This document shows positions 17,912 through 26,616 of a DNA stretch of 64,000 nt, piece by piece (positions within the stretch are counted from its first letter, which is position 1; every line of letters begins with the position of its first letter). Both the position numbers and the translations under genes were made by a program. The notes under the pieces were generated by a model. The model had not been told where the DNA came from, ran no database searches, and saw only the letters and a program-made list of their open reading frames with translations. Origin of the DNA: Trichocoleus sp. FACHB-46 (GTDB lineage Bacteria > Cyanobacteriota > Cyanobacteriia > FACHB-46); NCBI RefSeq assembly GCF_014695385.1, contig NZ_JACJOD010000032.1, positions 62,001 to 126,000 of the forward strand, written 5' to 3'.

Positions 17912-18844
17912 ATGCGAATTCTGATTATGGGTGGCACCCGATTTGTTGGGGTTTACCTGACCCAAATTTTGGTTGAGCAAGGGCATGAAGTAGTTTTGTT
18001 TAATCGGGGAAATAAACCTGCTCCGGTGGCGGGTGTGCAGCAGATTCAGGGCGATCGCACAGACTCTGCTCAACTCAAAGACAAATTAGCCGCAGAGACG
18101 TTTGATGCCATCTTTGACAACAACGGTCGGGAGTTGAGCGACACTCAACCGCTAGCAGATCTGTTCCGAGACAAAGTACAACATTTCGTCTACATAAGTT
18201 CTGCGGGAGTGTATTTGAAATCGGATCAGATGCCGCATATGGAAGGAGATGTGGTAGACGCCAAAAGTCGGCATCGTGGAAAGCACGAAACAGAAGCTTA
18301 TATAGCAGAGCAGGGATTGCCCTTTACTGCAATTCGTCCTACCTATATCTACGGCCCGCAAAACTACAACGACTTAGAAGCTTGGTTTTTTGATCGTATT
18401 GTTCGCGATCGCCCGATTCCAATTCCGGGTCATGGTCTGCACCTGACGCAATTGGGGCATGTGCAAGACTTAGCTCAAGCAATGGCAAATGTGTTGGGTA
18501 ATCCGACAGCGATCGGGCAAATCTACAATATTTCCAGCGATCGCTATGTTACATTTGATGGCTTAGCTCGCGCTTGTGCCGTGGCTGCAGGAAAATCTGC
18601 GGATGCAGTTGAGATTGTGCATTACGACCCCAAACAATTTGATTTCGGTAAGCGCAAAGCCTTTCCCCTGCGGACCCAACACTTCTTTGCCTCGGTGCAG
18701 AAGGCGATCGCTGAACTCAACTGGCACCCTAAGTTCGAGCTTGTTTCTGGGCTGAAAGACTCGTTTCACCAAGATTATCTCGTTTCCGGTCGGGACACAG
18801 CGGCAGTAGATTTTTCAGTGGATGACGAGATTTTGGGCGCATGA
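17912..18844 (+). CDS. NAD-dependent epimerase/dehydratase-like protein, CSP41b type
   Basis: 310 residues of the atypical extended SDR fold. The N-terminal nucleotide motif is ILIMGGTRFVGVYL. VYISSAGVY is followed not by the usual YxxxK but by a long SDQMPHMEGD segment, as in CSP41 proteins. AIRPTYIYGPQNY, then GQIYNISSD and FDFGKRKAFPLR, are diagnostic of the CSP41 branch. Plant CSP41b binds RNA and helps chloroplast transcription and ribosome function; in cyanobacteria the role is less clear. Its stop overlaps the start of the next gene (ATGA), so the two are translationally coupled. Confidence 0.82.
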   Translation: MRILIMGGTRFVGVYLTQILVEQGHEVVLFNRGNKPAPVAGVQQIQGDRTDSAQLKDKLAAETFDAIFDNNGRELSDTQPLADLFRDKVQHFVYISSAGVYLKSDQMPHMEGDVVDAKSRHRGKHETEAYIAEQGLPFTAIRPTYIYGPQNYNDLEAWFFDRIVRDRPIPIPGHGLHLTQLGHVQDLAQAMANVLGNPTAIGQIYNISSDRYVTFDGLARACAVAAGKSADAVEIVHYDPKQFDFGKRKAFPLRTQHFFASVQKAIAELNWHPKFELVSGLKDSFHQDYLVSGRDTAAVDFSVDDEILGA

Positions 18845-20571
18845 AACGTTTACACTACTTGGCTTTGGTCGGGGCGATCGCTTTGGGCACAGCGTTACGC
18901 TTCTGGAACTTGGATGCCAAACCTCTCTGGCTGGATGAAGTGATTACGGCAATTTTTAGCTTTGGTCGCAGCTACTACGATGTGCCGCTAAATATGCTGT
19001 TTTCCCATACGGTGCTGGATCAGGTCTTCACGCTCAAATCGGGTGTTAGTTGTCCGCAAATCGCCCAAACTGTTAGCACTGAGTCTGTGCATCCGCCGCT
19101 GTTCTTCTGCTTGCTGCATGGCTGGTTGCAGTGGATCAACCCATTTGCCCAGTCTTGGGTGTGGAAGCTGCGATCGCTCCCGGCGTTGTTTGGAGTTGCA
19201 GCGATCGTGGCTATTTATGGACTAAATCGTGTTGCCTTTTCTCGCAAGGCAGGCTTGATGGCAGCAGCTTTGATGGGGGTGTCTCCTTTTGCGGTGTATC
19301 TCTCGCAGGAGGCCCGTCACTATACCTTGCCAATGTTGCTGATTACGCTGGCATTGTTGGGTTTAGTCCAAATGCAGCAAGACTTGTGGCAATCTCGACG
19401 GCTCAGACCGCTGCCTTGGCTCGGTTGGATGTTGGTCAATGGCATTGGCTTCTATATCCACTACTTTTTCTTGTTGGCGTTTGTCGGGCAAGTCGTTACC
19501 TTAGTGGGGATTGCAGTTTGGCAACGTTCCAGAATCTCCCGCTATCACTGGGGGGCGATCGCCCTAGCTATTTCTGGCGTGGCTTTGAGCTATCTCCCTT
19601 GGTTGCCCACATTACTCAGCCACACAGGCCGCCCAGAAATCGATTGGCTATCTCCCTTTCAATCCAGTTGGCTCGACAAGCTAGCACCGCTCTATCAACT
19701 ACCTGCGGCTTGGCTGATCATGGTGATCTCCTTCCCTGTGGAGAATCAGCCACTCTGGATCGCTATTCCAGCGGCTTTGTTGATGTTGGTGTTTGCAATT
19801 TGGCTTATGCGCCACGTCATCCGAGGCTTGAAGCAGCTTTGGGTACAGCCAGAGACTCATTTAGCAACTATCACTTTGACCAGCTTTATTCTGTGTGTGC
19901 TGTTGGAATTTTTGGGGATTGTCTATGTGTTAGGCAAAGACATTACGGTAGTGCCGCGCTATAACTTTGTCTACTATCCAGCGGTCTGTGCTTTATTAGG
20001 AGCAAGCCTAACCCAGCTATCTCAAAACAGCTCTCTGCCTCCTAGAATGTCCTGGCCTCACTACTGGAGTGCTTACCGAGTCCAGATCAGCGTCTTAGTG
20101 GTTGGTCTCCTTAGCTGTATCTTTTTAGGACTGGGTTTCATCTTTCAGAAACCTTACCAGCCGCAACAGGTAGCTCAGAATTTAATGTTGGAACCCACTA
20201 AACCTCTGATGGTGGTGACAGGTTATGACACACTCTTGGAAGTTGCTCTAGGGTTAAGCTTCGACTTGGAAGTGCATCGGCAATCGCTCACTTCTCCAGA
20301 ACTAAATCAAAACATCTCCTTTGGTTTCTTGAGTCGCCAACCCACCTACAGCCAACTTTGGCAGAATTTAGCCAACGTGCAACCGCCTGTCTCCACTCCA
20401 CCTAATTTGTGGATTGTTGGCAGTGGTTTGAGGCAAAGAGAATTTCCAGAGCAGCTCAGCTTACCGAGCCAAGCTAAGTCGGGAGGGGAGACGGTGGCTT
20501 GCGATCGCGATGAAGAAAACTACCATCGTATTGGTGTGCCTTACCAACTCTATCGTTGCGCTGCCAGATAA
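18841..20571 (+). CDS. GT-C glycosyltransferase family 39-like membrane protein
   Basis: 576 residues with about 10-12 hydrophobic segments. The N-terminal LRFWNLDAKPLWLDEV carries the DE motif of ArnT/PMT-type GT-C enzymes in the first periplasmic loop; HPPLFF and SQEARHYTL follow. The soluble C-terminal part (about 430-576) faces the periplasm. GT39-like enzymes transfer sugars from polyprenyl carriers; acceptor and donor are unknown. The gene overlaps the epimerase-like gene by 4 bp and is followed at 15 bp by a small membrane protein, so the three form an operon. Confidence 0.8.
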   Translation: MKRLHYLALVGAIALGTALRFWNLDAKPLWLDEVITAIFSFGRSYYDVPLNMLFSHTVLDQVFTLKSGVSCPQIAQTVSTESVHPPLFFCLLHGWLQWINPFAQSWVWKLRSLPALFGVAAIVAIYGLNRVAFSRKAGLMAAALMGVSPFAVYLSQEARHYTLPMLLITLALLGLVQMQQDLWQSRRLRPLPWLGWMLVNGIGFYIHYFFLLAFVGQVVTLVGIAVWQRSRISRYHWGAIALAISGVALSYLPWLPTLLSHTGRPEIDWLSPFQSSWLDKLAPLYQLPAAWLIMVISFPVENQPLWIAIPAALLMLVFAIWLMRHVIRGLKQLWVQPETHLATITLTSFILCVLLEFLGIVYVLGKDITVVPRYNFVYYPAVCALLGASLTQLSQNSSLPPRMSWPHYWSAYRVQISVLVVGLLSCIFLGLGFIFQKPYQPQQVAQNLMLEPTKPLMVVTGYDTLLEVALGLSFDLEVHRQSLTSPELNQNISFGFLSRQPTYSQLWQNLANVQPPVSTPPNLWIVGSGLRQREFPEQLSLPSQAKSGGETVACDRDEENYHRIGVPYQLYRCAAR

Positions 20572-20586
20572 CGTGCTACTTAGCCT

Positions 20587-20910
20587 ATGAATCTAGTCAT
20601 CAGGATTTTGTTTTGGTTGCTGGCTTTAGTCGGCAGTCTACTGATTCTTTCCCTCATTCTTCTAGGGATGGCACCGGGAGTCAAACCGCTGGGCTTCACT
20701 GGCTTTTTGCTTTATGGTCCTGGTCCCGGACTTCTATGGCTACTAGGGTTGTTGCTCCTGGCTGCAATCCTACAGATTTGTAGCTTAGCCCTAAGGCTTG
20801 GACGGCAACGTGCTCCAAGCCAGTTATGCAACCGTCTTTCCTGGGTTAGTCTGATCTCTCTCTTGATACTTGAGGCAGTGATGATTGCCGATTTTCAGGA
20901 ATTATTCTGA
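20587..20910 (+). CDS. Small membrane protein, three hydrophobic segments
   Basis: 107 residues, strongly hydrophobic, with segments at about 5-30, 42-68 and 82-102 separated by short basic loops. No family is recognised. It lies 15 bp after the glycosyltransferase gene, so it is probably cotranscribed and may assist it; this is inference from position only. Confidence 0.6.
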   Translation: MNLVIRILFWLLALVGSLLILSLILLGMAPGVKPLGFTGFLLYGPGPGLLWLLGLLLLAAILQICSLALRLGRQRAPSQLCNRLSWVSLISLLILEAVMIADFQELF

Positions 20911-20960
20911 ATGTTAGTTTAAGAACTACCTCTATCTAAGCTGTTGCCCAACCTGAACTT

Positions 20961-22460
20961 ATGTCTGACACCCCTAATTCCCCCGTCGCTCGCAAATCCA
21001 GTATCACCGAGCATGCCCTGACGCTGAGCGATCGCCGGATTCGCTATACCGCCTCAGCGGAGTGGCAAACGCTGTTTGACCAAGAAAAGCCTGTGGCAGA
21101 AATGTTCCACGTTGCCTATCTAGCTGAAACAGATGAAGCAACGACTCGCCCTCTGACTTTTGTGTTTAATGGTGGACCTGGGGCTGCTTCTGCCTATCTC
21201 CACATGGGTGCGCTAGGGCCAAAACGGATCTATTTTGATGCCAATGGTGGCTTGCCGAAACCTCCGGTGCGATTGGTCGACAACCTCGAAAGTTGGCTCA
21301 GTTTTACAGATTTGGTGTTTATTGATCCGATCGGAACGGGATTTAGCCGTAGTTTGCCAGCTGACAAAGACAAGCAGGACAAATCGAGTGAGACACCTAG
21401 CAGCACGGAAGCAGAGAAACCCAAGGAAGTAGAGTTTTGGGAGGTGGAGCGGGATTTAAAGGCGTTGGGAGAGTTTATCCAAAGATTTCTCTCACGCCAC
21501 AAACGCTGGTTATCTCCTATCTTTATTGCAGGGGAAAGTTATGGTGGCTTTCGGGTTGCTAAGTTGGCTCGCAAACTGCAACAGGAGTTTGGCATTGGTC
21601 TTTCCGGAGCGATTTTAATCTCTCCCGCCTTAGAATTCAGCTTGCTGGGTGGAAATGATTACAACCTCACTTCTTGGGCCACATTGCTACCCTCCTTGGC
21701 CGCGGCAGCAGCTCATCATGGACGCGCTCAGTGGGCTGGGGAACCCGGAGATCTATCTGCCCATATGGTCGCAGCCGAACTCTTTGCCCGTAGGACGCTG
21801 ATTCCACTACTGGCGATGGGAGATGCGCTAACTTCTGAGGAACGCCAATCAGCCTATCAACAGATCGCAAATTTGATTGGGTTGCCGCTGTCTTTGGTGG
21901 AGAGACAGGCTGGGCGGGTTGATATTGAAGTTTTTTCGAGAGAACTGTTGCGCGATCGCCAGCGGATTGTAGGGTTGTATGATGCCTCAATCACCGCGAT
22001 CGATCCCTTCCCCGATCGCACCGTTTATCAAGGGATTGACCCGACGCTAGATGGACTCGATCGCCTGTTTACAGGAGCAATCAACAGCCACTTGCGCGAT
22101 ACCTTGGGTCTGGAAACAGATTTGACCTACCACCTCCTGAATCTGGAAACCTTTAAGGCTTGGCAGTTTGATCTCAAAGGAGAACTGAAACAAGGATTTA
22201 TTGGTGCAGTGGATGATTTGCGTATAGGAATGACACTGAATCCTTATATGCAGGTGTATATCACCCACGGGTTTTTTGATCTGGTGACTCCCTACTTTGC
22301 GTCCAATCACCTAGCGGATCTCATGAAGCTCGACCCTGAGATCCGCCCCAACTTGACGCTAAAACATTTCCAAGGTGGACATATGTTTTATAGTTGGGAT
22401 GACTCGCGCCTGCAATGGTTTACAGAGATGCAGACCTTCTACCGAAACGCGATCGCCTGA
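20961..22460 (+). CDS. Serine carboxypeptidase-like protein, peptidase family S10
   Basis: 499 residues with the alpha/beta-hydrolase landmarks of S10: FVFNGGPGAASA (oxyanion), FIDPIGTGFSR, nucleophile S193 in GESYGG, acid region HGFFDLVTPY and catalytic His in FQGGHMFY near residue 478. No signal peptide is seen, unlike the vacuolar and secreted members. Residues 130-160 form a charged low-complexity insert. S10 enzymes remove C-terminal residues at acid pH; bacterial forms are little studied and the substrate is unknown. Confidence 0.85.
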   Translation: MSDTPNSPVARKSSITEHALTLSDRRIRYTASAEWQTLFDQEKPVAEMFHVAYLAETDEATTRPLTFVFNGGPGAASAYLHMGALGPKRIYFDANGGLPKPPVRLVDNLESWLSFTDLVFIDPIGTGFSRSLPADKDKQDKSSETPSSTEAEKPKEVEFWEVERDLKALGEFIQRFLSRHKRWLSPIFIAGESYGGFRVAKLARKLQQEFGIGLSGAILISPALEFSLLGGNDYNLTSWATLLPSLAAAAAHHGRAQWAGEPGDLSAHMVAAELFARRTLIPLLAMGDALTSEERQSAYQQIANLIGLPLSLVERQAGRVDIEVFSRELLRDRQRIVGLYDASITAIDPFPDRTVYQGIDPTLDGLDRLFTGAINSHLRDTLGLETDLTYHLLNLETFKAWQFDLKGELKQGFIGAVDDLRIGMTLNPYMQVYITHGFFDLVTPYFASNHLADLMKLDPEIRPNLTLKHFQGGHMFYSWDDSRLQWFTEMQTFYRNAIA

Positions 22461-22470
22461 GAAAAACTTA

Positions 22471-22962
22471 TTATCGACGGGCTTCTGCGGTCGTGACAAA
22501 TTGCTGGGCAGCCTGTTCGATGCCTGCTGGGCTAAAGACATCCATATACTTTTGGGCCATCGCAGGTGTGAAGAATTCCAGCATCAAGCGGTTTTCTACC
22601 CAAAACTCAACTACGTCAAATAAGCCATCTCGGTTGGCTGGAAGCACCCGCCAGCCTTCCCGCTCACCAATGCGTTCGATCTCTTCTAAGCTGAGGGATA
22701 CAGAAAAAGCAGCATGGACAGGCGTGTATTGAGAAGACTGCTGTTCGTTGAGTTGGAAGCCTGCCTGCCCTTCCCAAGCATCGGGAATTAGTTCACTGCC
22801 CAAAGGATACAGCTCAATTCCAGTCCCGAATTCATCAGCGGCGAAAACAATGTAGCTGCCAGGGTTAGGAGGGAATGGCATCATCCGACCCTGGAGAACT
22901 TCTGCTAAGACGCTGGCAACGTGCTGAGGGTTTTTAACGGAAACAGAAAGATGATGTAGCAT
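22471..22962 (-). CDS. VOC (glyoxalase/bleomycin-resistance fold) superfamily protein
   Basis: 163 residues beginning MLHHLSVSVKNPQHVASVL, the typical first beta-alpha unit of a VOC module. IVFAADEFGTGIELYP ends with the metal-position Glu. A second half, HAAFSVSLSLEEIERI through FVEFWVENRLMLEFF, carries the other Glu. The C-terminal 35 residues are helical. The fold supports lyases, dioxygenases and isomerases, so no reaction is assigned. Convergent with the S10 gene, 10 bp apart. Confidence 0.72.
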   Translation of the reverse strand: MLHHLSVSVKNPQHVASVLAEVLQGRMMPFPPNPGSYIVFAADEFGTGIELYPLGSELIPDAWEGQAGFQLNEQQSSQYTPVHAAFSVSLSLEEIERIGEREGWRVLPANRDGLFDVVEFWVENRLMLEFFTPAMAQKYMDVFSPAGIEQAAQQFVTTAEARR

Positions 22963-23085
22963 AAGTGCCTCCTAAGGATGAATATTCGCTGAGTTAGGTT
23001 GAATGATTAATTGATGCATCTAGAATAGGCAAGATTGTTAGGTGGCGTCACGACCCAAATAGATCATCCAACCGGGTGAGATTTA

Positions 23086-23202
23086 ATGGTGAGCGAATTC
23101 AAAACTGAGCGATATTCGTTCCTAGTGAAGCTGACACCCAAAGCCAAACAGATTAAAATTCAGCAGCATGAAGCGTTGCTAGCTGCCCCGCGATCGCCAT
23201 AG
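23086..23202 (+). CDS. Possible 38-aa basic leader peptide before the AAA gene
   Basis: ATG 23086 begins a 38-codon frame: MVSEFKTERYSFLVKLTPKA and a tail rich in K and Q. It ends 11 bp before the GTG start of the AAA protein. The ribosome-binding site is weak (GGGTGAG). It could be a small protein or a translated leader; no homologue is known to me. Confidence 0.3.
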   Translation: MVSEFKTERYSFLVKLTPKAKQIKIQQHEALLAAPRSP

Positions 23203-23213
23203 AGGAGCCTTTT

Positions 23214-24737
23214 GTGGATTTCAAACACTTTGTGAATTTCCGACTGCTGCGAAAAGAGGCTAATCTGCTCTATAAGTCTCTCTCGCCACTGCTAAGCGTA
23301 GATGCTAGATTTGCGGATGCAATCTTGATCGATTTAGCCAAAATTGTGCAGCTCTGTGGCCGTAGCACTGGGAAGTTAAGCTCTGCTGAACTAATGGCCT
23401 ATCTAGTGGTTTATGCTCTGGTTAAGCAAGATGCAGAGAAACTCAATGCTGCTGTTAATCTTTGGGAAGCTTCCTCGGAAGTGCAGTTGCAGTATCAAAA
23501 AATCACGTTGCAGCTTCTTTTAGATTTCACCAAAGACCAAAAACCTGAGCAGTTGATATTACCCTCAATTTTGAATCAACTGGATGAGGAAAAGGGCACC
23601 AATTATCTAGGAGATGTGATCAATGCCATCTACAAGTTTGCCCAAGTCATCATCAAAGCAGACGACACGGTGGATTTACAAGATTTGGAATCTTTGTCTC
23701 TGATTTGGCAACTGCTGCATTCCTATCAGAAACTAGAGAGTTATCAAGCAGGATTACAAGCTGTCTCTCAGATTGCTCCCACCACACCAAGTCCCACATC
23801 AAATCCTGGTACAAACTCTGGAGTAGCGCCACAAGCTGCTGCAACTCCCGCCCCAGAGCAGCCAGAAGAGATTTTAGAGCAAGCACTAGCTGAACTCAAT
23901 GATTTGACTGGGATGGAAAATATTAAAGAAGAAGTGAAAACCCTGACCAACTTTCTCAAAATTCAGAAAGTCCGAGCTGAGCGGGGTTTAGCTCAAACTT
24001 CAGTGTCACTCCATGCCGTGTTTTGTGGGCCACCGGGAACGGGCAAAACTACCGTGGCGCGATTGATGGGGCGGATTTATCACGGTCTAGGATTTCTGAA
24101 AAAAGGACATTTGATAGAAACCGATCGCACAGGTTTAGTTGCGGGTTATGTCGGTCAAACGGCTCAGAAAGTAGATGAATTAATTAACTCGGCGTTAGAT
24201 GGCGTTCTATTTATTGATGAAGCTTATGCCCTAGTGCCTAAAGAAGCAGGACGTGACTTTGGTCAGGAAGCGATCGATATTTTACTGAAACGCATGGAAG
24301 ACTACCGCGATCGCCTAGTGATTATTGTGGCAGGCTACACCGATGAGATGACCACTTTTATTGAATCCAATCCTGGCTTGAAATCTCGTTTCAATCGCTA
24401 TTTTTATTTCAACCACTACAAACCGGAGGAACTGCTTGCCATCTTTGAAAAGATGTGTGGCAAAAGTCATTTTCACTTGACTCCTTCCACGCAAGATAAA
24501 CTACAAACGATGTTTGCAGAGCTTTATGCGAACCGAAACTCAACGTTTGGCAATGCTAGAGTCGCGCGTAATCTGTTTGAGAAGAGCATCGAGCAACAAG
24601 CGAATCGATTGGCTGTGCTGACATCCCTAAATGATGAGGTTCTCACAACATTACTTCCCGAGGATATCCCTATTGAGACGGTCAAAGTCCATGCTGGCAA
24701 GGTTGACTGGCAAAACCTCACTGTACCCTCTCGCTGA
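23214..24737 (+). CDS. CbxX/CfxQ-type AAA ATPase with an N-terminal helical domain
   Basis: 507 residues. Residues 1-180 are helical and not recognised. A Pro/Thr/Ala linker (185-220) leads to the AAA module (225-480): Walker [22 protein letters not shown] pore-loop region, Walker B VLFIDEAYAL, sensor 1 VIIVAGYTDEM, arginine finger in NPGLKSRFNRY. The module matches the CbbX/CfxQ family, hexameric remodelers that include red-type Rubisco activases; similar ATPases also occur in many unrelated roles. Start: GTG 23214 with AGAGGAG 8 bp upstream. No Rubisco gene is nearby, so a Rubisco role is not supported. Confidence 0.85.
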   Translation: MDFKHFVNFRLLRKEANLLYKSLSPLLSVDARFADAILIDLAKIVQLCGRSTGKLSSAELMAYLVVYALVKQDAEKLNAAVNLWEASSEVQLQYQKITLQLLLDFTKDQKPEQLILPSILNQLDEEKGTNYLGDVINAIYKFAQVIIKADDTVDLQDLESLSLIWQLLHSYQKLESYQAGLQAVSQIAPTTPSPTSNPGTNSGVAPQAAATPAPEQPEEILEQALAELNDLTGMENIKEEVKTLTNFLKIQKVRAERGLAQTSVSLHAVFCGPPGTGKTTVARLMGRIYHGLGFLKKGHLIETDRTGLVAGYVGQTAQKVDELINSALDGVLFIDEAYALVPKEAGRDFGQEAIDILLKRMEDYRDRLVIIVAGYTDEMTTFIESNPGLKSRFNRYFYFNHYKPEELLAIFEKMCGKSHFHLTPSTQDKLQTMFAELYANRNSTFGNARVARNLFEKSIEQQANRLAVLTSLNDEVLTTLLPEDIPIETVKVHAGKVDWQNLTVPSR

Positions 24738-24786
24738 GTGGGACTTTGGATTATATGTTCTTTGCTACAACAATCCTTTTTAATAC

Positions 24787-24845
24787 TTGAACAGGTTGTC
24801 GGGGTTTATCCTGTCTGAAAAGGCAACCCCGTACCCCCTGTTCAA
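24787..24845. terminator. Nested hairpin between convergent genes
   Basis: TTGAACAGG (24787-24795) pairs with CCTGTTCAA (24837-24845). Inside, GGGGTT (24801-24806) pairs with AACCCC (24825-24830). It lies between the convergent AAA and ureohydrolase genes and may terminate both; no long U tract is present. Confidence 0.45.
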
Positions 24846-24911
24846 AATAGGTGGCAAAATCAAAGCTTGCCTTAGTATGCTCAATCGGTTAATTTTCTTG
24901 ACCAACTAGCA

Positions 24912-25982
24912 TTAAGCCCACACTGAGGTAGCTAAAGCAGATCGTGATAAGGCCATCAAGTTACAAAGCTTATAAACAGCTCTAGCGCCAACATTGCCAT
25001 CCCATTCGTCATCCCCCACTTCACACACATCAAAACCAATAATTTTCCGACCGCTATTGACCACTTCACGGAACAAGCAAAATGCCTGTTCCAATTCCAG
25101 ACCACCGGGCACTGGAGTTCCGGTATGAGGACAAAGTTTGGGGTCTAAGCCATCAGCATCAAAGCTAATGTAAACATGTTGGGGCAGCTCGGCCACCATT
25201 TGCTTGCAGAGTTCTAGCCAAGGCACGCCTGCATAAAGCTTTTGCTTCAGTAGAGGGTCGTAGTAGGTGGAGACTCGCCCGCCTGACTGCTGAATTAAAC
25301 TAACTTCATCATGGCAGAAGTCACGAATCCCTACTTGAACCAGCTTTGAGACTTGAGGCACTTTTAGGGCATTAAACATAATGGAGGCATGGGAGTACTG
25401 AAACCCTTCATAGGCTTGGCGCAAATCAGCATGAGCATCAATGTGGAGGATGCCAAACTCTGAATAACGCTCAGCCAAGGCCTGAATGCAGCCCAAGGGA
25501 ACGCTGTGATCGCCGCCAATCACTGCGACCTGCTTTCCTTGCGCCATTGCTGCTTTAGCTTGCTCAAAGAGCCATTGGTTTACCGCTTCACATTCCTGAT
25601 TCACGGTTTGCAGTAGGTCTGCCAAGTCTGGATCAGCTTCAATCTGCCTTCCTTGTTCCATGTGGGCAATGATGCGAGTGGCATCCTGCCGTAGACTCTC
25701 ATTTTTCTGCTGAATATGTTCTGGAATTGGAGCCATAAAGATGCCCTGCTGCCAACCCTCTGGATGATCGAAATCGTAGATATCTAGTTGGCGAGAAGCT
25801 TCTAGGACGCGCTGAGGGCCTGCGGCTGTACCCGCACCATACGAGACCGTCACTTCCCAGGGCACACCGAATACGATGGTTTGGGCAGATTCGTAGTTGA
25901 AAGGGAGACCCAACAAGTTACCGTTGTCGAGGCCAATATCATTGGGATTAAAGTTCTGTAAGATGTCTTCTCTGGTAGGCAT
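24912..25982 (-). CDS. Arginase/agmatinase-family ureohydrolase
   Basis: 356 residues with all metal-site motifs: GGDHS (H159), IDAHAD (D182, H184, D186) and SFDADGLDP (D275, D277). The bimetallic centre hydrolyses a guanidino group to urea. The protein is longer than ordinary SpeB (about 300), with an N-terminal extension (1-35) and a 95-140 helical insert. Cyanobacterial members have been assigned to agmatine, arginine or free guanidine hydrolysis, and sequence alone does not decide here. Start ATG 25980-25982. No riboswitch was recognised upstream. Confidence 0.85.
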   Translation of the reverse strand: MPTREDILQNFNPNDIGLDNGNLLGLPFNYESAQTIVFGVPWEVTVSYGAGTAAGPQRVLEASRQLDIYDFDHPEGWQQGIFMAPIPEHIQQKNESLRQDATRIIAHMEQGRQIEADPDLADLLQTVNQECEAVNQWLFEQAKAAMAQGKQVAVIGGDHSVPLGCIQALAERYSEFGILHIDAHADLRQAYEGFQYSHASIMFNALKVPQVSKLVQVGIRDFCHDEVSLIQQSGGRVSTYYDPLLKQKLYAGVPWLELCKQMVAELPQHVYISFDADGLDPKLCPHTGTPVPGGLELEQAFCLFREVVNSGRKIIGFDVCEVGDDEWDGNVGARAVYKLCNLMALSRSALATSVWA

Positions 25983-26165
25983 AAGGAAGTTCCTGGAGCA
26001 ACGTGGGTTAGTAACTTGAGTGATAGGACAGAGACGAGAATCGCTTCACTAAACTGAATGCTCTCCCAGTTTATATTTCCTTTAAGTTGAGAAACAGGGT
26101 GGATTAGCGTAGAAGGGATGGGAATCCCGTACCTGCTGAGCAAAACGCATGAAAGCGATCGCTGG

Positions 26166-26276
26166 CTACCGAGGACTAAGCACACGCCAGACGATGAAGA
26201 GAGTAAAAGCTAAGTAACCTAGTACTGTCGCCCAATCTTGCCAGTGATTGGCAGATAGCAAAAATTGGTCGTTCAT
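26166..26276 (-). CDS. 36-aa single-span membrane peptide
   Basis: ATG 26274-26276 follows TAGGAG with 8-nt spacing. The frame begins MNDQFLLSANHWQDWATVLG and continues as a hydrophobic helix ending VWRVLSPR before TAG (26166-26168). One transmembrane segment with an acidic/polar N-terminus and basic C-terminus is typical of cyanobacterial small membrane proteins. It lies 40 bp downstream of the secreted-protein gene on the same strand. Confidence 0.55.
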   Translation of the reverse strand: MNDQFLLSANHWQDWATVLGYLAFTLFIVWRVLSPR

Positions 26277-26316
26277 TGATTGTGCTCCTACACGCCTCAT
26301 GTCGCTAATTCCATTC

Positions 26317-26616
26317 TCATCGTTGCATGAGATTACAGATTACTTCTCCTACCCCTTCCGGCTCAAATGGCACTACTTTTCCATCTTGACGAACTCGCAG
26401 GCGATCGCGGCAGTTATATACTTCAGTGGGTCTAGCCACTCCATCAACACTCACAGCAGCTCTGTATTCCCAGTAATTCTTGGCGCTGCGTTTGATGCTA
26501 AGGATACAGATGGTGCGATCGCTAAGCAAACGACAAAACGATTTTGCCTCTACTGGTGAAACAGGGAAGAGTGACAACACGAGTAGCAACAGAAAAGTAA
26601 TGAAAAAGGACTTCAT
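26317..26616 (-). CDS. Small secreted protein of unknown function
   Basis: 99 residues from ATG 26614-26616, which overlaps the TGA of the upstream gene as ATGA, so translation is coupled. The signal peptide MKSFFITFLLLLVLSLFPVS with VEA cleavage is clear. The mature part is about 75 residues with four Cys (SFCRLL, TICIL, YNCRD, VICNL), possibly two disulphides, and a YWEYRAAVSVDGV beta-rich core. No known domain is recognised. Confidence 0.65.
   Translation of the reverse strand: MKSFFITFLLLLVLSLFPVSPVEAKSFCRLLSDRTICILSIKRSAKNYWEYRAAVSVDGVARPTEVYNCRDRLRVRQDGKVVPFEPEGVGEVICNLMQR

Noticed and set aside
23214-24737. Rubisco activase CbbX
   Set aside because: The long N-domain and absence of cbb genes nearby argue against the specific assignment.
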